This document shows positions 54,414 through 63,424 of a DNA stretch of 64,000 nucleotides, piece by piece (the first letter of the stretch is position 1; every line of letters begins with the position of its first letter). Below the pieces are notes generated by a model. That model worked only from the letters and a program-made list of their open reading frames with translations, had not been told where the DNA came from and ran no database searches. A program made the position numbers and the translations under genes. Source of the stretch: Phyllobacterium sp. 628 (GTDB taxonomy: Bacteria > Pseudomonadota > Alphaproteobacteria > Rhizobiales > Rhizobiaceae); assembly GCF_014189505.1 (NCBI RefSeq), contig NZ_CP050301.1:3417501-3481500 (forward strand). Reading direction: 5' to 3'.

Positions 54414-55724
54414 ATGACATTTCGCGGCACTTCGCTCAGCCTCGCGTTCGGATTTATCCTCGCGTCCTCCACCTCATCTTTTGCTGTCACCGAAATCAGC
54501 TGGTGGCACGCCATGACCGGTGCCAACAACGAGGTTGTTGAAACACTGTCCAAGGAATTCAATGAGAGCCAGAGCGACTACAAGGTCGTTCCGGTGTTCA
54601 AGGGCACCTACCCTGAAACCTTGAACGCTGGTATCGCAGCGTTCCGTGCCAAACAGGCGCCGCATATCATGCAGGTTTTCGATGCCGGAACCGGTGTCAT
54701 GATGGGCGCCGAAGGCGCAATCAAACCTGTGGCCGACATTCTCTCGATGGGTGGTTCCAAGTTCGACAAGAGCCTCTACCTGCCAGGTATTGTCGCCTAT
54801 TATTCCAAGCCAGATGGCACAATGCTGTCTTTCCCATACAACAGCTCCTCGCCAATCCTTTACTACAACAAGGATATTTTCAAGAAAGCCGGGCTGGACG
54901 AAAACAACCCGCCGAAGACATGGCCTGAGGTGTGGGACGCTGCCAAGAAGATCAAAACCAGCGGCGCGGCCAAGTGCGGTTACACCTCGACATGGCTGAC
55001 ATGGATTCATACCGAGAATTTTGCAGCCTGGAACAATGTTTCCTACGGTACCAATGAAAACGGTATTGCAGGCACCGACGTCGAGCTCAAAATCAACGCT
55101 CCGCTGTTCGTAAAGCACTTCCAGGAACTGGCTGATCTCGCCAAGGATGGCACCTTCCGTTATGGCGGCCGCACATCAGAAGCCAAGCCACTGTTCCTGT
55201 CAGGCGAATGCGGCATCTTTACCGAATCCTCCGGTGGTCTCGGCGATGTGGTGAAGTCAGGCATGAACTATGGAACAGGCCAGCTGCCCTATGATCCTGA
55301 AGCAAAAGACGCACCGCAGAATACAACACCGGGCGGCGCCAGCCTTTGGGTTTTTGCCGGCAAGTCCGATGCGGAATACAAGGGTGTTGCAGCCTTCTTC
55401 ACATTCCTTTCGCGCACCGACATTCAGGCGCGCCTGCATCAGGTTTCCGGCTATCTGCCTGTTACCCTTGCTGCATATGAAGAAACCAAAAAGTCCGGCT
55501 TCTACGACAAGAACCCAGCCCGCGAAATTCCGATCAAGCAGATGATGGGCAAGGCACCAACGGAAAACTCCAAGGGTGTCCGCCTGCCGAACCTGCCACA
55601 GGTTCGTGATATCGAGAATGAAGAATACGAGAACATGCTGTCGGGCAAACAGACTGCCCAGCAGGCTCTCGACAATGCCGTCAAGCGCGGCAATGCTGCC
55701 ATCAAGCAGGCCAACGGCCAGTAA
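54414..55724 (+). CDS. ugpB: sn-glycerol-3-phosphate-binding protein UgpB
   Basis: Periplasmic receptor of the Ugp importer for glycerol-3-phosphate and its diesters. The 436-residue product has a signal peptide (about 1-23), then ISWWHAMTGANNEVVETL (about 28-45), FKGTYPETLNAGIAAFRA, FPYNSSSPILYYNKDIFKKAG and GGASLWVFAGKS, all characteristic of UgpB. It heads ugpBAEC and is followed by a strong hairpin, so it can be made in excess over the membrane subunits. A candidate Pho box lies upstream. Confidence 0.95.
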   Translation: MTFRGTSLSLAFGFILASSTSSFAVTEISWWHAMTGANNEVVETLSKEFNESQSDYKVVPVFKGTYPETLNAGIAAFRAKQAPHIMQVFDAGTGVMMGAEGAIKPVADILSMGGSKFDKSLYLPGIVAYYSKPDGTMLSFPYNSSSPILYYNKDIFKKAGLDENNPPKTWPEVWDAAKKIKTSGAAKCGYTSTWLTWIHTENFAAWNNVSYGTNENGIAGTDVELKINAPLFVKHFQELADLAKDGTFRYGGRTSEAKPLFLSGECGIFTESSGGLGDVVKSGMNYGTGQLPYDPEAKDAPQNTTPGGASLWVFAGKSDAEYKGVAAFFTFLSRTDIQARLHQVSGYLPVTLAAYEETKKSGFYDKNPAREIPIKQMMGKAPTENSKGVRLPNLPQVRDIENEEYENMLSGKQTAQQALDNAVKRGNAAIKQANGQ

Positions 55725-55740
55725 AAACCGGTCCATGAAC

Positions 55741-55775
55741 GCCCTGTCCGCACCTTGTGCGGGCGGGGCTTTTCT
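55741..55775 (+). terminator. Attenuating hairpin between ugpB and ugpA
   Basis: GCCCTGTCCGCAC and GTGCGGGCGGGGC pair over 13 bp (two G-T wobbles) around a 3-base loop, followed by TTTTCT. It has the form of an intrinsic terminator, but ugpA follows 16 bp later, so partial termination or mRNA-end protection is likely. Confidence 0.75.
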
Positions 55776-55790
55776 ACAAAAGGGGCAATC

Positions 55791-56681
55791 ATGGCATCGT
55801 CAACGCGCGTCACGTTTCCAAACAAATTTCTGCCTTATCTACTGCTGGCCCCGCAAGTTGCCATCACGATTGTCTTTTTCTATTGGCCTGCCTCACAGGC
55901 AATCCGCCAATCTGTTCTGCGCGAAGACCCGTTTGGTCTGTCGTCAAAGTTTGTCGGTCTCGGCAATTTCAAGCGCGTCCTGAGCGATCCCAACTACCTG
56001 AACTCACTTCAGGTCACGGTTGTTTTCTCTATTGCAACCGCGCTGATCGCCATGGGTTTTGCCCTGCTCTTTGCCGTCATGGCTGACAAGGTTGTCCGGG
56101 GCAAAGGCATCTACCGCACCCTGATGATTTGGCCCTATGCGGTCGCACCGGCTATTGCCGGCATGCTCTGGCTCTTCCTCTTCAACCCGTCGATGGGCAC
56201 ATTTGCCTATATGATCCGTTCCGCCGGGTATAATTGGGACCCGCTGCTCAATGGCGATCAGGCCATGGTGCTTGTTGTTGCCGCGGCGGCGTGGAAACAG
56301 ATCAGCTACAACTTCCTGTTCTTCGTTGCAGGTCTGCAGTCGATCCCGAAATCATTGATCGAGGCCGCAGCGATTGATGGTGCTGGCGAGACCAAGCGTT
56401 TCTGGACCATCGTGTTTCCGCTGCTCGCCCCGACCACCTTCTTCCTTCTGGTCGTCAACACGGTGTATGCCTTCTTCGATACATTCGGCATCATCCATTC
56501 TGTTACCGGCGGCGGCCCCGGCAAAGCCACGGAAACGTTGGTCTATAAAGTTTACAATGACGGCTTCGTCAATCTGATCCTTGGTGACTCAGCAGCACAA
56601 TCCGTGATCCTCATGGTCATAGTTATCGGCTTGACGGCAATTCAGTTCCGTTATGTCGAGCGCAAAGTTCACTACGGCTAA
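55791..56681 (+). CDS. ugpA: Glycerol-3-phosphate ABC permease UgpA
   Basis: MalF-like permease of the Ugp transporter, 296 residues, six helices. The segments [19 protein letters not shown] (about 13-31), [15 protein letters not shown] and the EAA loop [20 protein letters not shown] (about 184-203) agree with UgpA. Start at ATG 55791 rather than the frame start at 55755, which lies inside the hairpin. Followed by ugpE after 11 bp. Confidence 0.94.
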   Translation: MASSTRVTFPNKFLPYLLLAPQVAITIVFFYWPASQAIRQSVLREDPFGLSSKFVGLGNFKRVLSDPNYLNSLQVTVVFSIATALIAMGFALLFAVMADKVVRGKGIYRTLMIWPYAVAPAIAGMLWLFLFNPSMGTFAYMIRSAGYNWDPLLNGDQAMVLVVAAAAWKQISYNFLFFVAGLQSIPKSLIEAAAIDGAGETKRFWTIVFPLLAPTTFFLLVVNTVYAFFDTFGIIHSVTGGGPGKATETLVYKVYNDGFVNLILGDSAAQSVILMVIVIGLTAIQFRYVERKVHYG

Positions 56682-56692
56682 GGGGAAAGATC

Positions 56693-57540
56693 ATGATCCA
56701 GAACAATCCCATCAGCCGTTTTGTCGCCCATATCATCCTGATTATCGGCATTTTGATCGTGGCATTCCCGATCTATTACGCCTTTGTTGCATCGACGCAG
56801 TCGCTGCAGGACATCATGCGCCCGCCACTGTCCCTGCTGCCCGGCGGGCATTTCTGGGAAAACTACACCGCAGCACTTTTTGGCGGGGTTGGCCGCATCG
56901 GCGGCGTGAGTGTCGGCCGCCTGCTCATCAACAGCACGATCATGGCGCTGGCCATTGCTGTCGGCAAGATTATCATCTCGATCCTGTCGGCCTATGCCAT
57001 CGTCTTCTTCCGCTTTCCCGGACGCATGGTCTTCTTCTGGCTCATCTTCATCACACTGATGCTGCCGGTCGAAGTGCGTATTCTGCCAACCTACAAGGTG
57101 ATGGTCGATCTCGGCCTCATCGATACCTATACGGGCCTTACAGTTCCCCTGATGGCATCGGCAACAGCAACGCTCCTGTTCCGCCAGTTCTTCATGACCA
57201 TTCCGGGCGAACTCGTCGAAGCGGCGCGCGTTGATGGCGCGGGACCATGGCGCTTTTTCAAGGACATTCTGTTGCCCCTGTCCAAAACCAATATCGCAGC
57301 GCTGTTCGTCATCCTCTTCATCTATGGCTGGACCCAATATCTCTGGCCATTGCTGATGACAAACCGCAATGACATGACGACCATCGTCATCGGACTGCGC
57401 AAAATGATCTCCTTCGCCGATGCCGATACGGAATGGCATCTGGTGATGGTTACCTGCATTCTGGCCATCCTCCCCCGATCCTCGTCGTTGTCCTTATGCA
57501 ACGCTGGTTCGTGCGCGGTCTGGTCGAAACGGAGAAATGA
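56693..57540 (+). pseudogene. ugpE: UgpE permease gene with a one-base frameshift near its 3' end
   Basis: MalG-like permease of the Ugp importer. The first 260 residues are normal: six-helix pattern, EAA loop [20 protein letters not shown] (about 170-189) and [20 protein letters not shown]. At the C-run 57472-57476 the frame slips: continuing in the next frame restores [20 protein letters not shown] followed by Lys and a stop at 57538-57540, exactly the expected UgpE end at 282 residues if one C were added. As written, the frame instead reads through into ugpC, giving a 639-codon fusion that loses most of the last membrane helix. A sequencing error in the homopolymer, a real mutation, or slippage are all possible. 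Confidence 0.88.
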
Positions 57541-57541
57541 T

Positions 57542-58612
57542 ATGGCAAGTGTTGAGCTTACAGGCGTCCGCAAGGTCTATGGCGGTTCCGTCGAGGCGGT
57601 AAAGGGCGTCAACATCGCAATCAATGACGGTGCATTGTGTGTCCTCGTTGGTCCATCGGGCTGCGGAAAATCTACCCTGTTGCGCATGATCGCCGGGTTG
57701 GAGTCCATTACCGACGGCACCGTCAAGATTGAGGACAAAGTCGTGAACGATCTCGGGCCCGCCGAGCGCGACATCGCCATGGTGTTTCAGAACTACGCGC
57801 TTTACCCGCACATGAAAGTCTATGACAACATGGCCTATGGTTTGCGCAATCGCGGCATGCCCAAGGACCAGATCGACAAACGTGCGCGCGAGGCTGCAGC
57901 AACATTGGAACTGACACATCTGCTCGAGCGGCGCCCACGCGAACTGTCCGGCGGCCAGCGCCAGCGTGTTGCGATGGGACGCGCCATCGTGCGCAACCCC
58001 AAAGTCTTTCTCTTCGATGAACCGCTATCGAATCTCGATGCCAAGCTGCGCGGCCAGATGCGCGTGGAAATCAAGAACCTGCAGCGCCAGCTTGGCGTGA
58101 CCAGTGTCTATGTTACCCACGACCAGCTCGAAGCCATGACCCTTGCGGATATCCTTGTGGTGATGAATGCCGGGGCTGTCGAACAGATCGGAGCACCCCT
58201 CGATATCTACGAGAAACCGGCAAGCACCTTTGTTGCAAGCTTTATCGGCGCACCGCCGATGAACCTCATACCTGTGACGGCCGATGGTTCCGGATTGGTT
58301 CTGAAAGACGGTACGCGCATTGGTGCGCAAGGCCTCGCTGTTTCGGACAAAGATGCTGTTATTGGCTTCCGCCCGGAAGATCTGGAAATTTCGGCTGGAA
58401 CCGACACCCATGCCGGCGGACTGGCACTCGACTTGAAAGTCCTTGGCGTCGAGCCTGTCGGTGCGGAAAGCTATGTCTACGGTATCATCGGCGGTGAGCG
58501 GGTTGTTGTTCGCGTGGCCGGCCGCTCTGTCTCGCAGCCGGATGATCATCTCCGGGTGATCATCCCCAAGGAAAAGCTGCATCTATTCGGCGGTGACGGA
58601 AAGCGTATTTAA
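57542..58612 (+). CDS. ugpC: Glycerol-3-phosphate ABC transporter ATPase UgpC
   Basis: ATPase subunit of the Ugp importer, 356 residues: Walker [12 protein letters not shown] (about 36-46), [16 protein letters not shown], signature [25 protein letters not shown], switch [10 protein letters not shown], and a C-terminal TOBE region ([14 protein letters not shown], about 278-291). Its own ATG at 57542 follows GGAG and sits one base after the true ugpE stop, so it can be translated independently although the frameshift puts it in frame with ugpE. Together with ugpB, ugpA and ugpE it completes the transporter. Confidence 0.94.
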   Translation: MASVELTGVRKVYGGSVEAVKGVNIAINDGALCVLVGPSGCGKSTLLRMIAGLESITDGTVKIEDKVVNDLGPAERDIAMVFQNYALYPHMKVYDNMAYGLRNRGMPKDQIDKRAREAAATLELTHLLERRPRELSGGQRQRVAMGRAIVRNPKVFLFDEPLSNLDAKLRGQMRVEIKNLQRQLGVTSVYVTHDQLEAMTLADILVVMNAGAVEQIGAPLDIYEKPASTFVASFIGAPPMNLIPVTADGSGLVLKDGTRIGAQGLAVSDKDAVIGFRPEDLEISAGTDTHAGGLALDLKVLGVEPVGAESYVYGIIGGERVVVRVAGRSVSQPDDHLRVIIPKEKLHLFGGDGKRI

Positions 58613-58657
58613 GGCGCGAAATCGATGAAGGTTTTTCTCTCCCCTTGCGGGAGAGCA

Positions 58658-58703
58658 TGGATTTTCTTGGATTTAGCCCTTTGCTAAATCCTTAGAAAAT
58701 CCA
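58658..58703. terminator. Long imperfect inverted repeat between ugpC and metQ
   Basis: TGGATTTTCTTGGATTTAGC pairs with GCTAAATCCTTAGAAAATCC plus the final A, with one small bulge, giving a stem of about 20 bp. A shorter hairpin (CTCTCCCC / GGGAGAG, 58638-58655) stands before it. Placed between convergent genes, it probably ends transcription in both directions. Confidence 0.65.
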
Positions 58704-58749
58704 AGAGAGGGGCTAATAGCAAATCCCCCTCTCTTGCAATTTCTAGCAA

Positions 58750-59532
58750 TTACCAGCTTGGAACAGCTGCGCCCTTGTACTTATCAAGGATGAACTGCTT
58801 TACCGGGTCCGAATGGTAGGATTCGATCAGCGTCTTTACCCAAGGCTTGTCCTTGTCAGCAATACGCACAGCGATCAGATTGACGTAAGGTGCCTTTTCG
58901 CCTTCCTTCAGGATCGGGTCTTTCATGGGATCAAGGCCAGCTTCAAGCGCATAATTGGTGTTGATAGCAGCAGCGTCCACGTCATCGATCGAACGCGGCA
59001 ACTGGGCAGCATCAAGCTCGACAAACTTGAAGTTCTTCTTGTTCTCGGTGATGTCAGCAAGCGTTACTTTCAGGCCCGAGCCTTCCTTCAACTTGATCGC
59101 ACCCTTGTCGGCCAGGATCAGCAGCGCACGGCCGCCATTGGTCGGATCGTTGGGAATGGCGATGGTTGCACCATCAGCCAGCTCGTCGAAGCTCTTCACC
59201 TTTTTCGAATAGACGCCCATCGGGAAATTGACCGTATAGGCAACGTCAACAAGAGCGAATTTGCGGTCAGTAATCTGGTTGTCGAGATAAGGCTTGTGCT
59301 GGAAAGAATTGGCATCAAGCTCTCCATCATTCAGCGCCTGGTTTGGCACGACATAATCCGAAAATTCGAAAATCTCGATATCCAGCCCCTTGGGCTTGGC
59401 GATCTCTTTGACCTTTTCCATAATCTGCGCGTGTTCGCCCGGCGTCACGCCAACCTTGATGGTTTCAGCCAGTGCGCTGGTTGCGCTCAGGATTGCCGCA
59501 AGCGCAACGGTGGCGAGGATTTTCTTCAACAT
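58750..59532 (-). CDS. metQ: Methionine ABC transporter substrate-binding protein MetQ
   Basis: NlpA-family periplasmic receptor, 260 residues. The signal LATVALAAILSATSALA (about 6-22) has no lipobox Cys, so it is a soluble secreted form rather than a lipoprotein. Motifs: VGVTPGEHAQIMEKVKEIA (about 27-45), EFSDYVVPNQALNDGELDAN and FQHKPYLD (about 75-82), IAIPNDPTNGGRALLIL. Start at ATG 59532; the longer frame lacks a signal. Last gene of metNIQ. Confidence 0.93.
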   Translation of the reverse strand: MLKKILATVALAAILSATSALAETIKVGVTPGEHAQIMEKVKEIAKPKGLDIEIFEFSDYVVPNQALNDGELDANSFQHKPYLDNQITDRKFALVDVAYTVNFPMGVYSKKVKSFDELADGATIAIPNDPTNGGRALLILADKGAIKLKEGSGLKVTLADITENKKNFKFVELDAAQLPRSIDDVDAAAINTNYALEAGLDPMKDPILKEGEKAPYVNLIAVRIADKDKPWVKTLIESYHSDPVKQFILDKYKGAAVPSW

Positions 59533-59560
59533 TTTACTCTCCTGTTTAAACAAAATTGAT

Positions 59561-60226
59561 TCAACGCGGGCGAATGCGCTTGTCGAACCGCCGGGCCAGC
59601 CAATCACCGGCGCTTTGGACCAATTGGACAAGCACGATCAGCACCAGAACCACAATGGCCATGACATCAGGCATGAAGCGCTGATAACCGTAACGGATAC
59701 CAAGGTCGCCCAGACCGCCGCCACCCACCGCCCCAACCATGGCTGAATAACCGATCAGGCTGACAATCGTCAGCGTCAGCGCCGACGTAATGCCGGGCTT
59801 TGCCTCAGCCAGCAGCACTTTGAAAACAATCTGGATCGGGCTGGCACCCATAGCGCGTGCGGCCTCTGTCAAACCGGGATCGACTTCGCGAATGGCCGTT
59901 TCAACCAGTCGGGCGATAAAGGGAATAGTGGCAATCGTCAAAGGCACAATCGCCGCGCTGGTTCCAATCGAGGTGCCTGCAATCAACCGCGTAAACGGGA
60001 TGATGGAGACAACAAGGATAATGAAAGGCGTCGAACGCGCGGCATTAACGATCAGACCAAGTACTTTGTTGGTTGCAGGCGCTGCAAAAAGTTCACGCTT
60101 GCCGCTGTTGGCAAGAAACACTCCGAGCGGAATACCGAACAGCGAGCCAATCAACCCCGCCACAGCGACCATGTATAGCGTCTGACCCGTGGATTTGAGC
60201 AGCAATGCAAAAATATCAGCGGACAT
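59561..60226 (-). CDS. metI: Methionine ABC transporter permease MetI
   Basis: Permease of 221 residues with five membrane helices. [24 protein letters not shown] (about 60-83) and the EAA loop [20 protein letters not shown] (about 120-139), then [20 protein letters not shown], are diagnostic for MetI. Start at ATG 60226, overlapping the metN stop by 11 bp; the frame continuing to 60478 lies within metN and is rejected. D- and L-methionine import is the family role. Confidence 0.94.
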   Translation of the reverse strand: MSADIFALLLKSTGQTLYMVAVAGLIGSLFGIPLGVFLANSGKRELFAAPATNKVLGLIVNAARSTPFIILVVSIIPFTRLIAGTSIGTSAAIVPLTIATIPFIARLVETAIREVDPGLTEAARAMGASPIQIVFKVLLAEAKPGITSALTLTIVSLIGYSAMVGAVGGGGLGDLGIRYGYQRFMPDVMAIVVLVLIVLVQLVQSAGDWLARRFDKRIRPR

Positions 60227-61340
60227 AACCGACAACCTCCGAGGATAGGCCATGTTCCGCAAGGAACGTGCGGGCTTGAGCGATTTTCGCCTCATCGGCG
60301 AGCAGCGACACGACCAGCATGCCGAATGGGCGTCCAGCGATTTCATCCACCGCACCAGCCATAATATTGACTTCGATGCCAAGGTCACTGCCGAGCCGTG
60401 CCAGCATGGGCTCCGTCGCATTCTCGCCCTTGAAGATGATACGAAGTATCGTCCGCAACCCGGCCTCCGGCTCCTCAACCATCTGCCGCGTCAGAAACTC
60501 CGGCAAATGCAGACCGGCGAGCCCGCCCAGCAGCGATCGCGTCGTTGCGTGTGTGTGCCCGGTGAAAACCTCAAAGGTTGGCCCCTGTTCAACGATCTGT
60601 CCGCCGTCAATAACCGCAACATGATCGGCTATGGTTTTGATCACTTCCATTTCATGGGTGATCAGCAGAACTGTCAGACCCAATTCCTTGTTGATCGTCT
60701 TCAGCAGAGCAAGAATCGACCGCGTTGTTTCTGGATCGAGTGCTGACGTCGCTTCATCGGATAAAAGGAGCTTCGGTTCCGTCGCCAGCGCCCGCGCGAT
60801 GCCAATCCGCTGTTTCTGTCCACCGGAAAGTTCGGAAGGATAGCGGTCACGTTTATCTGATAGGCCTACGAGATCCAACAGTGGCGTGACACGCTTTTCA
60901 ATGGTTTGCTTGTCGATACCTGCAATTTCCAGTGGCAAGGCAATATTGTCGAAGGCTGTACGCGATGACAACAGATTGAAGTGCTGAAAAATCATCCCTA
61001 TCGAGCGGCGCACATCGCGCAGGTTTTTCTCATCAAGTTCCGCAATGTTCATGCCATCCACAACGACGCGGCCGCTGGTTGGCTTTTCCAACCCGTTGAC
61101 CAGTCGGATTAGCGTGGATTTACCAGCGCCGGACCGCCCAATAATGCCCGTCACCGAGCCACGTGGAACTGCCAGATCAATCCCGTCAAGCGCCACAACT
61201 TCCGCGCTGGTACGGCCCGCCGCAAAGCGTTTGGAAACACCTTCAAAAGCCACCATGGGAGTCGCGGTGTTAGTTGCGGTCAATTTATTTCCAACAGCCG
61301 CACGCCGCACTTTTTCTATCTTTGATATTTCAACTGTCAT
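60216..61340 (-). CDS. metN: Methionine ABC transporter ATPase MetN
   Basis: ATPase subunit of the methionine importer, 374 residues. Walker [32 protein letters not shown], signature [30 protein letters not shown] and switch His in LLITHEMEV, then a C-terminal NIL/ACT-like methionine-sensing domain (about 295-374) that in the family inhibits transport when methionine is abundant. The N-terminus is about 25 residues longer than usual before [13 protein letters not shown] 61340 is taken; a frame start at 61478 is unlikely. Confidence 0.93.
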   Translation of the reverse strand: MTVEISKIEKVRRAAVGNKLTATNTATPMVAFEGVSKRFAAGRTSAEVVALDGIDLAVPRGSVTGIIGRSGAGKSTLIRLVNGLEKPTSGRVVVDGMNIAELDEKNLRDVRRSIGMIFQHFNLLSSRTAFDNIALPLEIAGIDKQTIEKRVTPLLDLVGLSDKRDRYPSELSGGQKQRIGIARALATEPKLLLSDEATSALDPETTRSILALLKTINKELGLTVLLITHEMEVIKTIADHVAVIDGGQIVEQGPTFEVFTGHTHATTRSLLGGLAGLHLPEFLTRQMVEEPEAGLRTILRIIFKGENATEPMLARLGSDLGIEVNIMAGAVDEIAGRPFGMLVVSLLADEAKIAQARTFLAEHGLSSEVVGYVR

Positions 61341-61632
61341 AGTCACTTGCGCTGCATTTGCAGCCGCCCTGTTGTCTGTTTGCGACTGTCTATACTGATC
61401 CAGTCGAGATTTCGATAGAGCGCTGCGCTGTAGATGAACATTTTCGATTGTGGGAACGTTCAATTCGTCGGCGGACAAATAAGAAATTCGTTAGACGAAA
61501 GCACAATCACCACGCCATATTGTCGAAATTTCAAATTAAAACAACCGCTTACCTCATGCGATTCAACCCGGCGTTTCTGGTCAAGTGCGAGAGCTAACAC
61601 CATGAATCGAGACAGGCGCTTTTAAGTGTCAT

Positions 61633-61726
61633 CAGTTTTGAGAGTGAAGCAGCACGCACCGAGCCAGCCGGTGTATCGGGGAGATGGGCCTCCCCGACCG
61701 TGGCAACGGCCTTGCTCTCAAAACTG
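61633..61726 (+). ncRNA. Structured leader RNA preceding the 29-codon ORF
   Basis: A 12-bp outer stem (CAGTTTTGAGAG at 61633, CTCTCAAAACTG ending 61726) encloses about 70 nt that hold a second 7-bp hairpin (CGGGGAG / CTCCCCG, 61677-61696) and possible CGGT/ACCG pairing around it. The outer stem ends directly at the Shine-Dalgarno of the next ORF, so folding could control access to it. No known riboswitch or RNA family was recognised. The rest of 61341-61632 shows nothing else. Confidence 0.45.
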
Positions 61727-61736
61727 GAGGTGAACA

Positions 61737-61826
61737 ATGCGGTATAGACCGTTTGGTGTCACGCTAGTTGTGAAAAGAACCCGGACCGGCTGGCAGCTGA
61801 TAATCCGGGTCCATTTCGCAATCTAG
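61737..61826 (+). CDS. 29-residue basic peptide ORF with strong ribosome-binding site
   Basis: Encodes MRYRPFGVTLVVKRTRTGWQ followed by LIIRVHFAI: very basic N-terminal part (R and K at 2, 4, 13, 14, 16) alternating with hydrophobic residues, suggesting beta-strand or membrane-surface character. GGAGGTG lies 6 bases before the ATG. A structured leader precedes it and a GAAA-loop hairpin follows, on the opposite strand to metN and metY. No family is recognised; a toxin, leader peptide or phage remnant are possible. Confidence 0.45.
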   Translation: MRYRPFGVTLVVKRTRTGWQLIIRVHFAI

Positions 61827-61831
61827 TCCCA

Positions 61832-61857
61832 GAGGGGTGGGCGAAAGTCCGCCCCTC
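61832..61857 (+). other. GNRA-capped hairpin after the 29-codon ORF
   Basis: GAGGGGTGGGC and GTCCGCCCCTC pair over 11 bp (two wobbles) around a GAAA tetraloop, 5 bp after the stop codon. No T-run follows on the plus strand, so it is a structural 3' end or a terminator lacking the usual tail. It is 50 bp past the metY stop in the other direction. Confidence 0.55.
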
Positions 61858-61907
61858 ACTCCAGAAATCTACAACATCTTCTGGCAAATTCCAACCAACC
61901 TCAGGTT

Positions 61908-63215
61908 TCAAGCGGCGAGTGCAAGTTTTGACGCATTCAGGCCACGCTCGAGATCATCAAGAATATCGTCGATATGTTCGATACCGACCGACAGCCTGAT
62001 ATATCCGTCCGATACACCACTCGCACGCTGCTCCTCCGGCGAAAGCTGGGAGTGTGTTGTGGTTGCCGGATGAATGGCCAGACTGCGCACATCACCGATA
62101 TTGGCAACATGATAGAACAATTCCAGCGCTTCGATAAATTTGCGCCCTGCCTGCAAGCCACCCTTCAGTTCGAAGCCGACGAGACCGCCAAAACTGCCCG
62201 ACAGATATTTATCGGCGCGTTCGCGATCAATACCGGTTTGTTGTGACGGATGAATAACCTTGGCAATTTCCGGCCGCTTTGCCAGGAATTCGGCGACTTT
62301 CTGGGCATTTTCCGCATGGCGTGCAAGGCGCAGTGAGAGTGTCTCTATGCCCTGAATGGTCTGGAACGCGTTAAACGGCGACAAGGCTGAGCCAAGGTCA
62401 CGCAAGAGTGTCACACGTGCCTTGATGATATAGGCAACTGGACCAATGGGCTTCACAGCGTCTGTCCAGACCGCGCCATGATAGCTGGGATCTGGCGTGT
62501 TGAGTGCTGGTTGGCGTTCCGGGAATTTCTCCCAATCAAAATGCCCGCCATCAACAATGACGCCGCCAATGGAAGTGCCGTGCCCGCCCAAATATTTGGT
62601 GGTAGAGTACACAACAATCGCCGCACCGTGCTGCAACGGGCGAGCAATCAAAGGCGCGGCTGTATTGTCCACGATCAGCGGAATGCCATATTCACGGCCG
62701 ATAGCGGCGACTTCCGCGATGGGGAACACGGTGAGTTTTGGATTGGGCAGCGTTTCAGCATAGTACGCGCGGGTTCGCTCGTCCGTAGCCCGGCGAAATG
62801 CTTCCGGATCCTGCGGATCAACAAAGCGCACTTCTATACCCTGATCCTTCAATGTGTTGGCAAAGAGGTTCCATGTGCCGCCATAGAGATCTGTGGAACT
62901 GACAATGTTGTCGCCAACCCGGGCAAGATTCTGAATGGCAATGGCCGAAGCAGCCTGACCTGATGAAACAGCAAGAGCGGCAATACCACCCTCAAGCGCC
63001 GCAATGCGCTTCTCCAGAACGTCGGTCGTTGGATTGCCGATACGCGTGTAAATATTGCCAAGCTCTTTCAGCGCAAACAGATTGGCCGCGTGTTCGGTAT
63101 CACGGAATTGATAGGACGTTGTCTGATAAATCGGCACTGCTACAGCGCCCGTAGCGGGATCAGCCCGCCAGCCGGCGTGCAGGGCGATGGTTTCGGGATG
63201 CAAATGGACGGCCAT
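61908..63215 (-). CDS. metY: O-acetylhomoserine (thiol)-lyase / sulfhydrylase
   Basis: PLP enzyme of the Cys/Met metabolism family making homocysteine from O-acetylhomoserine and sulfide (or methionine from methanethiol). The 435-residue protein has YQTTSYQF, RIGNPTTDVLEKRIAALEGG, SSGQAASAIAI, PLIVDNTAAPL (PLP ring Asp) and the Schiff-base Lys in VYSTTKYLGGHG. Length and FETYPGL-like insertion pattern fit MetY rather than MetB/MetC. ATG 63215 has AAGG 9 bases upstream; ATG 63224 is an alternative. With metNIQ nearby it supplies methionine. Confidence 0.93.
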   Translation of the reverse strand: MAVHLHPETIALHAGWRADPATGAVAVPIYQTTSYQFRDTEHAANLFALKELGNIYTRIGNPTTDVLEKRIAALEGGIAALAVSSGQAASAIAIQNLARVGDNIVSSTDLYGGTWNLFANTLKDQGIEVRFVDPQDPEAFRRATDERTRAYYAETLPNPKLTVFPIAEVAAIGREYGIPLIVDNTAAPLIARPLQHGAAIVVYSTTKYLGGHGTSIGGVIVDGGHFDWEKFPERQPALNTPDPSYHGAVWTDAVKPIGPVAYIIKARVTLLRDLGSALSPFNAFQTIQGIETLSLRLARHAENAQKVAEFLAKRPEIAKVIHPSQQTGIDRERADKYLSGSFGGLVGFELKGGLQAGRKFIEALELFYHVANIGDVRSLAIHPATTTHSQLSPEEQRASGVSDGYIRLSVGIEHIDDILDDLERGLNASKLALAA

Positions 63216-63380
63216 AGGTTTCATCCTTGTGTTGGTATGACGGGAATGATCATCCAAGACACTAGGAGGTGTTCCCAAACGGGACCACGCAGGCTGTTTT
63301 ATATTTCAGCCGCTTGTGAGAACGCCATTCTAAAAATATGGCCAATAGGGTCGGTTTATACGATCACCATTGTATCGAAA

Positions 63381-63406
63381 CAGGGAATGGAGCAATCCAT
63401 TCCCTG
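63381..63406 (-). terminator. Terminator after the Old Yellow Enzyme gene
   Basis: A 10-bp perfect stem (CAGGGAATGG / CCATTCCCTG) with a 6-base loop, 19 bp past the stop at 63425 on the minus strand and followed by a short TTT. It separates this gene from metY. Confidence 0.7.
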
Positions 63407-63424
63407 CTGTTGGTCTGGTTACAA

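Noticed and set aside
56693-58612. A genuine UgpE-UgpC fusion protein
   Set aside because: The out-of-frame bases encode the conserved UgpE C-terminus and stop, and ugpC has its own start and ribosome-binding site. A frameshift explains the frame better.
61341-61620. Possible SAM-II riboswitch before metN (CGTGGTGATT seen on the minus strand)
   Set aside because: The downstream conserved half (GCAAGCCACG-like plus GCTAAA) is missing, so the pseudoknot cannot form.
63216-63424. SAM riboswitch in the metY leader
   Set aside because: No SAM-I, SAM-II or SAM/SAH core could be found. The only clear structure is the terminator of the preceding gene.
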